From NCBI GenBank assembly GCA_018364485.1, contig JAGZLX010000007.1, positions 1 to 42,093 of the forward strand: DNA of 42,093 nucleotides, read 5' to 3'. The notes under the pieces are model-generated. The model did no database searches. It was not told the origin of the DNA and saw nothing but the letters and a program-made list of their open reading frames with translations. The number at the start of each line of letters is the position of its first letter. Positions within the stretch are counted from its first letter, which is position 1. Positions 1 to 7,185 of the stretch are shown piece after piece. Both the position numbers and the translations under genes were made by a program. Source of the DNA: Granulicatella adiacens. Lineage in GTDB: Bacteria > Bacillota > Bacilli > Lactobacillales > Aerococcaceae.

Positions 1-2
1 TT

Positions 3-437
3 CGAGTAATAGGAGATACATATAGATATGGCGTTAGAGTAACGGCCATTGTAGTGCGGGATGGCAAGTTGCTCACTTATAAAGTAGAAGACCAAAATCA
101 CTTAGTTGGCGGGGCGATATTAGTAGGCGAAGCAAGCCGTAAAGCTGTAGCCAGAGAAGTCAAAGAGGAACTAGGTGTAGATTGTGAAGTCGAAGAGTTG
201 ATGTTCGTTGTTGAAAATCGATTTGATTATAAAGGCGAACTCCATCATATGATTGAATTTCATTATAAAGTGACTCTTCTAGGGGAGGTTTCGTCTCATA
301 CGTTGGATGAAGGAAAATATGAATGTGAATGGGTAGACCTTCAAAAATTAAGTGAGTATGATATACGACCTCAATATTTAATAAAAGAATTACCCCTTTG
401 GAAATCTGGAGTAAAACAGATTGAAATAGGGTTATAA
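3..437 (+). CDS. Nudix hydrolase, 5'-truncated by the window edge
   Basis: The reading frame is open from the left edge, so the true start lies outside the window. The visible part is about 144 residues. It carries an intact Nudix box, GGAILVGE then seven residues then REVKEELGV, matching G-x5-E-x7-REUxEExGU, which binds Mg2+ and hydrolyses a nucleoside diphosphate linked to another group. The substrate cannot be told. A GTG at 54 is possible as a start, but the upstream codons read YGVRVTAIVV, a normal first beta strand for this fold, so a start at 54 would cut the domain. A hairpin terminator follows 25 bp after the stop. Confidence 0.85.
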   Translation, partial: RVIGDTYRYGVRVTAIVVRDGKLLTYKVEDQNHLVGGAILVGEASRKAVAREVKEELGVDCEVEELMFVVENRFDYKGELHHMIEFHYKVTLLGEVSSHTLDEGKYECEWVDLQKLSEYDIRPQYLIKELPLWKSGVKQIEIGL

Positions 438-462
438 TAGATTATTTTCCAAACTAACTAAG

Positions 463-493
463 CCGGAGCCCTGTAAAAGGCCCCGGTCTTTTT
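463..493 (+). terminator. Rho-independent terminator, left copy
   Basis: CCGGAGCC pairs with GGCCCCGG (one mismatch) around a short A-rich loop and is followed by TTTTT. It closes the Nudix gene. A near copy lies at 5816-5850. Confidence 0.75.
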
Positions 494-502
494 GGATCTA
501 TA

Positions 503-564
503 TGGAAAGTAAGCTTGACATTTTGTTAGAAAATAATTATATTGTATGTAAAGTAAACTTTCCA
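503..564 (+). promoter_or_regulatory. Promoter with flanking inverted repeat upstream of the XRE regulator
   Basis: TTGACA at 515-520 and TATATT at 538-543 are separated by 17 bp, a good sigma-A promoter. It is framed by TGGAAAGT (503-510) and its exact reverse complement ACTTTCCA (557-564). The placement suggests two operator half-sites for autorepression by the XRE protein; that role is inferred. Confidence 0.65.
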
Positions 565-583
565 TCATGAGAGGTGATTGAAT

Positions 584-787
584 GTGAAGAATAGACTGGA
601 AGAAATTCGAAAGGCAAAAGGAATCACACAAGAAGAACTTGCGAATGCGCTTGAAGTGTCTAGGCAGACGGTGGGATCTTTAGAGAACGGAAGATATAAC
701 CCGTCCATTATATTGGCATTTAAAATAGCACGGTTCTTTGAGGTATCCATTGAAGAAGTATTTATTTATGAGGAGGATGAAAAATGA
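584..787 (+). CDS. Small XRE-family HTH transcriptional regulator
   Basis: This 67-residue protein is almost wholly a Cro/CI helix-turn-helix: RLEEIRKAKGITQEELA, then VSRQTVGSLENGRYNPS, the standard recognition helix. Single-domain regulators of this type usually dimerise and repress their own promoter. GTG at 584 is chosen because GAGAGGTG at 569-576 sits 7 nt upstream; the in-frame TTG at 578 lies too close to it. The stop overlaps the next start as ATGA, so the two genes are translationally coupled. Regulators like this commonly pair with a membrane protein of unknown role, as here. Confidence 0.88.
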   Translation: MKNRLEEIRKAKGITQEELANALEVSRQTVGSLENGRYNPSIILAFKIARFFEVSIEEVFIYEEDEK

Positions 788-1176
788 AGACTAATAAAAT
801 CTGGTATTTAGGATATGTAATCGGACTATGTAGTTTGATTCTAAAGTTTACTCTCAATATGAATGGAGCTATCGATGTGCTGTTGACTTTTGTTTTTTCC
901 ATCAGCGTATCTGTTTCATATGTGCAACTCACCCACCTTAGACTATTAGAAAAGGACCGTGACTATAAAATTAGCGTGAATGACGAGCGTAATGAAAAAA
1001 TCAGAGACAAAGTAAATGCAACGATGACATCTGTACTTATGCTCCTAATAGGAATTATTGCAGTTATCTGTATTGAAGTAGAGGCGTACTTACCTGCAAC
1101 GTTGTTAACTATTTCGCTAGCGTGTTCTCCTGTTATCATGCTTTTTATTAGCAAGTATTACGAGCGAAAATATTAA
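784..1176 (+). CDS. Four-helix membrane protein paired with the XRE regulator
   Basis: The protein has 130 residues with four predicted membrane helices at about 6-25, 30-52, 80-100 and 103-124. Between helices 2 and 3 lies a charged cytoplasmic loop with NDERNEKIRDK (66-76), a motif I associate with small membrane proteins encoded beside XRE regulators. The start overlaps the regulator stop by ATGA. No catalytic motif is seen. It may sense or modulate the regulator, but the function is unknown. Confidence 0.8.
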   Translation: MKTNKIWYLGYVIGLCSLILKFTLNMNGAIDVLLTFVFSISVSVSYVQLTHLRLLEKDRDYKISVNDERNEKIRDKVNATMTSVLMLLIGIIAVICIEVEAYLPATLLTISLACSPVIMLFISKYYERKY

Positions 1177-1236
1177 ATCTTTGTCGAAAAAGACCCGAAG
1201 AATATGCAATTTGCCATTGAAGCGCCCAAGGGAACA
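1177..1236 (+). pseudogene. Possible coding remnant after the membrane gene
   Basis: Directly after the stop at 1176 the same frame reads about 19 sense codons (FVEKDPKNMQFAIEAPKGT) up to a TGA. The composition looks protein-like, with no start codon or ribosome site of its own. It may be the 3' end of an older gene cut by insertion of the upstream pair. It is short enough to be chance, so confidence is low. Confidence 0.25.
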
Positions 1237-1328
1237 TGAGATAATGGGCTAAGACAGTCATTTTGATTAAAGACATAAATAATTTTGTAACCGTAATCAT
1301 GTTCTGGTTGCGACCTTGGAGGAACGAT

Positions 1329-2084
1329 ATGGATTATCAAGCAGTACGAAAAAAATATACGCTCTATACGAGATGCGCGGGGATTTTGACAATGCTCCTC
1401 ATTCTTTGCGTCACGTTCGCAGTCAGTGACATTCCGATGCGAACAGGGGGCGTCCTTGTGATTGTCGCTGGGTTAGCCCTTGCCATCTTTGTGATTAATA
1501 AATGGTATTTAACCACCGTGGCGAAATTGCTGCATGTGGATTTGGATTTTACATCGTGGGAACAATATATCGAGACGAATAAAGAGGCCAAAAGAGCGGT
1601 CCTCCGATTAGACGCAGCAACGTCGGAAGTGTCCTTGGCGTACATGACAGGGGACTTCGAGACGGCGATTAGAAAGGCCAAAGAAATCTTGAGTCAGGAC
1701 GGACTTCAAGCGCAATATCGAAACTTCTTACAAAGCTATTTAATCCGCTCAGTTGTATTGAGCCAGCCGGAGTTGAGCCGAGAAGAGCTGGATTCGATGA
1801 TTGGTGAACTGACGATTACAGACCCTGCGCTGGCCGAGAAGACGCAAAATATGAGTGTTGCTCTCTATGACTTAACGATTGCGCACGAGAGCAACGACTA
1901 CTTCGAAACGTTAACGAATGAATACAAGTATCCACAGCTAGAAATTATCTACTACAAGGCGTTGAACGCTGCGATTAAAGGTGAAACGGAGCGAGTAACA
2001 GAGCTGCTTAGCCAGCTGGCCGGTGAAGATGAGAGGTTGTATGTCGTGAGGATGGGGAAAGAACTTCTTAGTAGAGAAAGTTAA
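1329..2084 (+). CDS. Membrane protein with cytosolic TPR-like helical region
   Basis: ATG at 1329 is chosen: GGAGG at 1318-1322 lies 6 nt upstream, while an in-frame TTG at 1263 has no ribosome site. The product has 251 residues: a short basic N-terminus, two membrane helices (about 17-33 and 40-57), then a long soluble helical region. AYMTGDFETAIRKAKEIL near 104-121 looks like a TPR/SEL1 helix pair. I recognise no enzyme motif. Codon use looks more like the host core than the AT-rich operon that starts 41 bp downstream. It could be an older resident gene or an accessory part of that operon. Confidence 0.75.
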   Translation: MDYQAVRKKYTLYTRCAGILTMLLILCVTFAVSDIPMRTGGVLVIVAGLALAIFVINKWYLTTVAKLLHVDLDFTSWEQYIETNKEAKRAVLRLDAATSEVSLAYMTGDFETAIRKAKEILSQDGLQAQYRNFLQSYLIRSVVLSQPELSREELDSMIGELTITDPALAEKTQNMSVALYDLTIAHESNDYFETLTNEYKYPQLEIIYYKALNAAIKGETERVTELLSQLAGEDERLYVVRMGKELLSRES

Positions 2085-2125
2085 AAGTTTTTTGTAGAGA
2101 AGTATTTTAAAAAGGATGAAAATTT

Positions 2126-3823
2126 ATGACGAATGAAAATGCAAATTTAAAAATGAATGATTTTCAGAATCACGATAGTGCAGAGGAGTTTGATTTTGAC
2201 GCATTAGAAGAAAAACTCCAAAAGGAATTGGAGGAGAACTTGTCGGATCTTCAGTATTTGAAAGAGGAGAAGGATAGAATAGGAAGTCTGGATAATCTTG
2301 GCGATGTAATTAAGGATGTTGTTTGGGAGCAATTCTTAAATCAGGTAGCAGTAACTGCTGGCGAAGATTTCATTAAAGAAAACCGGGGGCTTCATCTTGA
2401 TTTACGAAAAGAAGCACATATTCAGACAACAGAGAATTTTGCAGAAGGAAGAATTGCAAAGCATAATACAGAAATAGACTATCAAAATCGTTATGACAAT
2501 TGGCAGAAAAATTTTGAAAAAGATGCTACAGGAAGTGTTGTAACCCATAAAACAAGAACAGGGAAAAAAGAACCCAATTTAGTTAAGGGAGCAAGGCGGC
2601 CTTTTGATATCAACCGTCCTACTGGTTCTCGAGAAAAACATATTGATATGGATCATACAATCTCAGCCGCTGAAATAATTCGTGATGCACATGCTAATGC
2701 ACATATGACTAAAGAAGAACAAATTGCATTTGCAAATAGTGATGTTAATCTGCAAGAAATGGACTCAAGTCTTAACAGTTCTAAAGGTGATAGATCAATG
2801 ACTGAATGGCTAGATAGTCCCAACGCTAGGGGGCAAAAGCCAAATGAGATCTTCGATATTAGTGATGATGAAGATAGTAAGATGCGGCAGAAGGATAGAG
2901 AGGCTCGTAATGAATATGAAAAGCAGAAAAGGAAAGCAGAGCAAAAATCCATTGATGCAGGAAAGAAATCTAGAAAAAAAGAGGCTTTTCGCATAGGGGG
3001 GAAGGCGCTTCGTGCAGCATTAATGCAGTTGTTAGCTGAATTTGTTCGGGAGATTATTTTACATTTAATTAAGTGGTTGTCTGAATCGAAAAAAACTTTA
3101 GACAGTTTATTAAATAGTTTAAGAAAGGCGATTCATTCTTTTGTTAGTGAAATGAAATTTAGATTAATGAGTTTAGGAGATACAGTATTATCTACTGTGT
3201 TTACAGCTATTATTGGGCCTGTTTTTGGAACAATAAAGAAAGTCTGGGTTATGCTAAAACAAGGATGGAAATCTCTAAAAAGTGCCATTGAATATATTAA
3301 ATCCCCTGAGAATAAAGGAAAACCTATTGGAAGATTAATGATGGAAGTGGGTAAAATCGTTATTGTAGGAATGACGAGCATGGGAGCGATGGTAGTAGGG
3401 GATGTAATAGAAAAGAGTTTGATTACGATCCCTATTTTTGCTTTTGAAATTCCAATGATAGGTAGTTTAGCAAATATTTTAGGTGTTTTCTTTGGTGCAG
3501 TTGTTGTTGGTATAATCGGAGCAATAGCAATTAATCTTATTGATAAACAAATTGAAAAACAGATGATGAAAAATAATATGAATAATCTGATTGGAAAAGG
3601 AAATGAAGTGCTAATAGTCCAGCACCAATTAAAGGATATTAACAAGGATAAGTTGGAATTAAAAAAATCAAAATATACACAAAAAATTAATGAGTATCAT
3701 GGTGATGCAGCTAGTGAAGTAGAAAGCACTATAGAAATTATTAGGGATAATTGTGCGGTACATGAGAACGTGAAAGAATATTTGGAAGATATAGATCAAT
3801 TATTCAACGAATTAGGAAATTGA
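2126..3823 (+). CDS. HNH-like nuclease domain fused to a multi-pass membrane region
   Basis: The 565-residue protein begins with an acidic coiled-coil segment (about 25-55). Residues 171-229 resemble an HNH/beta-beta-alpha-metal nuclease: DMDHTIS puts D176-H177 on the first strand, N208 lies in DVNLQ, and N217/K220 lie in SSLNSSKGD. The ...DH...N...N..K spacing is typical of HNH enzymes. A charged Lys/Glu-rich stretch (250-287) links to an amphipathic helix (about 294-318) and hydrophobic segments near 354-378, 408-427 and 432-472. The C-terminus is a charged coiled coil. I infer a membrane-tethered DNA or RNA nuclease with a cytoplasmic catalytic domain. AAAGGATG at 2111-2118 is the ribosome site. 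First gene of a three-gene operon; AT-rich. The nuclease call is by motif only. Confidence 0.72.
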   Translation: MTNENANLKMNDFQNHDSAEEFDFDALEEKLQKELEENLSDLQYLKEEKDRIGSLDNLGDVIKDVVWEQFLNQVAVTAGEDFIKENRGLHLDLRKEAHIQTTENFAEGRIAKHNTEIDYQNRYDNWQKNFEKDATGSVVTHKTRTGKKEPNLVKGARRPFDINRPTGSREKHIDMDHTISAAEIIRDAHANAHMTKEEQIAFANSDVNLQEMDSSLNSSKGDRSMTEWLDSPNARGQKPNEIFDISDDEDSKMRQKDREARNEYEKQKRKAEQKSIDAGKKSRKKEAFRIGGKALRAALMQLLAEFVREIILHLIKWLSESKKTLDSLLNSLRKAIHSFVSEMKFRLMSLGDTVLSTVFTAIIGPVFGTIKKVWVMLKQGWKSLKSAIEYIKSPENKGKPIGRLMMEVGKIVIVGMTSMGAMVVGDVIEKSLITIPIFAFEIPMIGSLANILGVFFGAVVVGIIGAIAINLIDKQIEKQMMKNNMNNLIGKGNEVLIVQHQLKDINKDKLELKKSKYTQKINEYHGDAASEVESTIEIIRDNCAVHENVKEYLEDIDQLFNELGN

Positions 3824-3856
3824 TTTTATGAATAAGGTAATAAAAGGAGATAAAAG

Positions 3857-4573
3857 ATGGAACAATTAGAAATTCAGAGCCATAACTTTCAAGAAAAAAT
3901 ATTAAAAAATAAAAGCAACTCTGAACAAAAATTACACAAACTAGAATTAAAAAGGGTTGATGAATCAAAAGGAGTGTGGCAACAAATTGAAGATGCGCTC
4001 TCCGGACGAGGTTTTTTCCCAGAACATGTGGTAACAGGCAAGGAATTTAATACTTTGATTGAGCAACTTCAACCTTATTTACATAACTTCAATAGTGCCC
4101 AAATTGATTTGTATAAAGAGGTGGGTGAAGTTTATAGTCTGTTGGAAGGGTTAGATAAAGATTATATTCAAGCAATTATAGTTTCAATCAAGGCAGCCGA
4201 AGAGACGAGTAAAGGGATTCGGAATACTCAGAATCAGATCGAAGGTATTGTTAAAAACCAAAAACAGACAATTGAAAAATTAAAAGAGTTTAAACAAAAA
4301 ATCGATAGTTATACGCATTTAAAAGATATTGATAGTATGTGGAATACGGTTAATGAACACTCCAAACAAATGAATGTGTTTGAACAACAAGGTAGTGTAA
4401 CAGTTACTTCGATGAAAAAATATCAGGAAGAAATTGATAGAAAAATCGAAAAGCTGACTCAAGAATCAAATAGTAAAATAGAGTCTTTGAAGAATAAGAT
4501 TGCACTTACGTACTGGATAGCTGGCGGAGCATTGGGGATTGCAATAATTGAAATGTTCTTACTTTTGCAATGA
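3857..4573 (+). CDS. Coiled-coil protein with a C-terminal membrane anchor
   Basis: The 238-residue protein starts 33 bp after the nuclease gene with AAAAGGAG upstream of ATG. The N-terminal half is helical and charged, with GRGFFPEHVVTG (50-61) as the only compact loop. Long heptad-like coiled coils follow at about 112-155 and 185-215. One hydrophobic helix (about 216-237) ends the chain, giving a tail-anchored topology with the bulk in the cytoplasm. No enzymatic motif is visible. By position between a membrane nuclease and an AAA+ ATPase it probably acts as a scaffold, adaptor or sensor; this is inference. Confidence 0.78.
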   Translation: MEQLEIQSHNFQEKILKNKSNSEQKLHKLELKRVDESKGVWQQIEDALSGRGFFPEHVVTGKEFNTLIEQLQPYLHNFNSAQIDLYKEVGEVYSLLEGLDKDYIQAIIVSIKAAEETSKGIRNTQNQIEGIVKNQKQTIEKLKEFKQKIDSYTHLKDIDSMWNTVNEHSKQMNVFEQQGSVTVTSMKKYQEEIDRKIEKLTQESNSKIESLKNKIALTYWIAGGALGIAIIEMFLLLQ

Positions 4574-4579
4574 GGTGAT

Positions 4580-5704
4580 ATGATGAATAAGTATGAACAA
4601 GCGTTAATTGGTAATTCATCTAAACTAGATATTCTGACTCAAAGTAGTGGCGACATAATAAAGTTAGCTACTTCTATTGTTGAGGAAAATAATCAGTTAT
4701 CAGTAGTTATGTTACTAAAGAAGATTTCGGAGATAGTTGATAATCCAAAATATAAAATTGAAGTAAAAAAAATTGCACATGGCGTAAAGGCTAGTTTGGT
4801 TGAATATTATGGGTATTCTACTATTCAATCAATCTGTAAGAAGACAACAGAAGATACAGAAGATAAACGAACTCTTGAAGAATTATTAGAAGAACTTAAT
4901 TCTCTTGTAGGGTTAGATAAAGTAAAAAGTACAGTTCAAGATTTAATTTTTTTTCAAAAAGTTCAAAAAATGAGACAAGAGAAAGGCCTTCATTTAGCAA
5001 AAAACACGTTACACTTAGCTTTTACAGGGAATCCAGGAACTGGTAAAACAACCGTTGCACGTATTGTTGGAAGAATATACAAATGTATTGGGTTATTATC
5101 AAAAGGACATTTTATCGAAGTTTCAAGAACTGATTTAATTGCAGGGTATCAGGGGCAGACGGCTTTAAAGGTTAAAAATGTCATAGAACAAGCTAAAGGC
5201 GGAGTGTTATTTATTGATGAAGCTTATAGTATCACAGAAAACGATCATTCAGATTCATACGGTAGAGAATGTTTAACAGAATTAACAAAGGCTCTAGAGG
5301 ATTGTAGAGAAGATTTAGTTGTGATTGTGGCGGGATATACCAAGCCTATGAATAAATTTTTTGAATCCAACCCAGGCTTGAAGTCAAGATTCAATACATT
5401 TATAGAATTTGATGACTATAACGTATATGAGTTGACACAAATATTAATTTCAATGTGTCAACTCAATGATTATATTTTAGAAGAAGAAGTAAAAAGGCAG
5501 ATTGAATTATATCTTGAAAAACAACTTGAAATGGAAAAAGAAAATTTTGCTAATGGCCGTTTAGTACGAAATTTATATGATGATTTAGTAATGCAACATG
5601 CCAGACGAGTGGTTACTATTGAAAATCCGAGTGAAACAGAATTATCAAGTATTAAACCAGAAGATTTTGTTTCAAAATTTAATGAGGTATCAAAAGTCCA
5701 ATAG
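4580..5704 (+). CDS. CbbX/SpoVK-type AAA+ ATPase
   Basis: The 374-residue protein has a helical N-terminal region (1-98) and one AAA+ domain. Visible motifs are an N-linker LVGLDKVK (109-116), Walker A GNPGTGKTT (150-158), a CbbX-type pore-loop region DLIAGYQGQTA (185-195), Walker B VLFIDEAY (209-216), an AGY sensor region (251-253), an arginine-finger region NPGLKSRF (264-271) and sensor 2 NGR (325-327). The family includes SpoVK, CbbX (Rubisco activase) and the EccA proteins of type VII secretion, which remodel protein partners. The gene starts 6 bp after the coiled-coil gene; ATG at 4580 or 4583 could be used, GAGGTG lying just upstream. It is the likely motor of the operon. All nucleotide-handling residues look intact. 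Confidence 0.9.
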   Translation: MMNKYEQALIGNSSKLDILTQSSGDIIKLATSIVEENNQLSVVMLLKKISEIVDNPKYKIEVKKIAHGVKASLVEYYGYSTIQSICKKTTEDTEDKRTLEELLEELNSLVGLDKVKSTVQDLIFFQKVQKMRQEKGLHLAKNTLHLAFTGNPGTGKTTVARIVGRIYKCIGLLSKGHFIEVSRTDLIAGYQGQTALKVKNVIEQAKGGVLFIDEAYSITENDHSDSYGRECLTELTKALEDCREDLVVIVAGYTKPMNKFFESNPGLKSRFNTFIEFDDYNVYELTQILISMCQLNDYILEEEVKRQIELYLEKQLEMEKENFANGRLVRNLYDDLVMQHARRVVTIENPSETELSSIKPEDFVSKFNEVSKVQ

Positions 5705-5761
5705 TTTAGGGGTGTTGTCCTTGTTACTTATATGAGAAATGCGAGTTATATTTTTAGTTTA

Positions 5762-5850
5762 TGGTATAATTACTTTGTAATAATGTTGTAATTAATTTAA
5801 CTCTAAAAGTAATAACCGGAGCCCTGTAAAGGGCTCCGGCCTTTTCTTTT
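5762..5850 (+). ncRNA. Candidate short transcript with its own promoter and terminator
   Basis: An extended -10 element TG-G-TATAAT (5762-5770) stands alone after the AAA+ gene; no good -35 is seen. About 45 bp later a perfect 9-bp hairpin, CCGGAGCCC with GGGCTCCGG (5816-5839), is followed by a T-rich run. No ORF with a ribosome site lies between. This could give a short RNA of about 70 nt, or merely be a decayed promoter ahead of the operon terminator. Confidence 0.3.
5816..5850. terminator. Bidirectional terminator, right copy
   Basis: Perfect 9-bp stem CCGGAGCCC/GGGCTCCGG with loop TGTAAA, then a T-rich tract. It separates the AAA+ operon from the converging minus-strand genes. It matches the terminator at 463-493 in stem and loop. 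Confidence 0.85.
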
Positions 5851-6236
5851 TATTTCGCAACTGCTTTCTTGTAGTACATCTCTAACCCTAGTGCTGCAAC
5901 TAGTAGCACCGCACCGACGGGTAAGTAGAGGGTTGGGTAGATGGAGCTTGTTCCGTAGATGTCGAAGACCCCTTTGAGGAAGCTACCGAAGATGAAGGTA
6001 AGGACACCCATCTTGTAGGCTGCTTGTGCGTCTTCTGACTCCAGGAAGGTTTTCCCGGTCATTTTTGCTACGAGATTTGGCACCACTCCAAGTACGAGTG
6101 GAATCATAAAGAGCAAGTACATGAATGGGGAGTAGACTTGGTGGCTGAAGAATTCATACACCGTTCCGACGACGAGTGTCACCACCGTTACGACTGTGTA
6201 GAATGTCAGTCCTGTTTTCTTTTTATAAGTAGACAA
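5850..6236 (-). CDS. Small four-helix membrane protein
   Basis: The protein has about 128 residues and four hydrophobic helices, ending in a basic tail (YYKKAVAK). TTG at 6236 is chosen because AGAGGTG (6250-6244) lies 7 nt upstream; a GTG at 6242 sits almost on the ribosome site. It overlaps the 3' end of the phosphodiester glycosidase gene, so it is the last gene of a coupled three-gene operon. I do not recognise the family. Its setting suggests a helper in export or modification of a cell-envelope glycan. Confidence 0.78.
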   Translation of the reverse strand: MSTYKKKTGLTFYTVVTVVTLVVGTVYEFFSHQVYSPFMYLLFMIPLVLGVVPNLVAKMTGKTFLESEDAQAAYKMGVLTFIFGSFLKGVFDIYGTSSIYPTLYLPVGAVLLVAALGLEMYYKKAVAK

Positions 6237-7185
6237 TGTCACTCACCTCTCTTTCTTCGATGTTTCGACCGTTTGTTGTCGGTTTGTTAATGATTTGTCC
6301 GTTAAAATACATCGATGATGATCCTCCGCCGTCTAAGTTATAGGCGGTCGTGACGTTCAATTCTTTCATAAATTCAGCTAATTGTTTCAACGATAATCCT
6401 TGGCTTTCGCTTGTTCGCCCATCTGACACCACGAATACATAAGTGCTGTCGTCGACGATTCCGATAGCGGTACGCGGATTGCTCGCCATGGCTTTCCCAA
6501 CTTCGTCTGAACCGTCTACGGCCACTTGTCCGTTTTCGATTAACGCGGGGCCAAATGACAAGACTTGCATCGCGCCGTTATCGACTAACTGCTGCGCTGT
6601 GATGTCGCCTTCTTTGATGATGCCGAAGCTTCCGTCTTTGTAGATGACTAAATCTTCTTGGTCGGCACTTTGGCTTTCGCTTCGTAACAGTTGTCCGTTA
6701 CGAACGACGTATCCAGCATCTCTGGCGCCGTAGTAGTCACCGTTAATCGCAAGGACTGCGTTCACGCTTTTAGCGGTCGTTGAAGTCTTCGCGGTTACGT
6801 TTCGACCGTACGTTTCGCCGGCCAAGGCGGTCTTAATCGACGCGTTTCCTTTGATTTTTACCGTTGCGACGTGAATTTGCGTATTATTTCGCTCGTATGT
6901 CTCAATCGTGATGGACTTCGTATCGTCCTCGTAAGCAGTCGCCGTGCTCACGGTTGGCGTTGTAGAAGTACTAGAGCTACTTGAGTTTCCTGACGTTCCC
7001 GTGCCGCTTGTGCTCGTTCCTGTGGCTGTATTCGTTGCCGCTGCCGTTTCGTTACTGAACTTTGCCAGGCTCTTTGAGATGAAGAGCGTATCGGCGATAA
7101 CCATCCCCGAAGCCCCGATGAGGACTGCCGTATAAGCGGTCGTTAAGATTTTTCTAAGTGATTTTCCTTTTTTGTTATTTGACAT
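6223..7185 (-). CDS. Secreted phosphodiester glycosidase (NAGPA/DUF2233 domain)
   Basis: The 320-residue protein has one N-terminal membrane helix (about 17-37) that could be an anchor or signal, a Ser/Thr/Gly-rich low-complexity linker (about 45-80) and a C-terminal domain. The domain shows NAGPA hallmarks: LAINGDYYGAR, RTAIGIV and NLDGGGSSSMY near the end. The family splits GlcNAc-phosphodiesters in animals, and bacterial members are thought to trim exported glycans. ATG at 7185 follows AAAGGTG; longer in-frame readings upstream lack a ribosome site. Start and stop overlap both neighbours, showing tight co-translation with the glycosyltransferase gene. Confidence 0.86.
   Translation of the reverse strand: MSNNKKGKSLRKILTTAYTAVLIGASGMVIADTLFISKSLAKFSNETAAATNTATGTSTSGTGTSGNSSSSSTSTTPTVSTATAYEDDTKSITIETYERNNTQIHVATVKIKGNASIKTALAGETYGRNVTAKTSTTAKSVNAVLAINGDYYGARDAGYVVRNGQLLRSESQSADQEDLVIYKDGSFGIIKEGDITAQQLVDNGAMQVLSFGPALIENGQVAVDGSDEVGKAMASNPRTAIGIVDDSTYVFVVSDGRTSESQGLSLKQLAEFMKELNVTTAYNLDGGGSSSMYFNGQIINKPTTNGRNIEEREVSDIVYL

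Noticed and set aside
3133..3645. Minus-strand frame of 170 residues inside the nuclease gene
   Set aside because: It is a hydrophobic mirror of the membrane region with no start signal.
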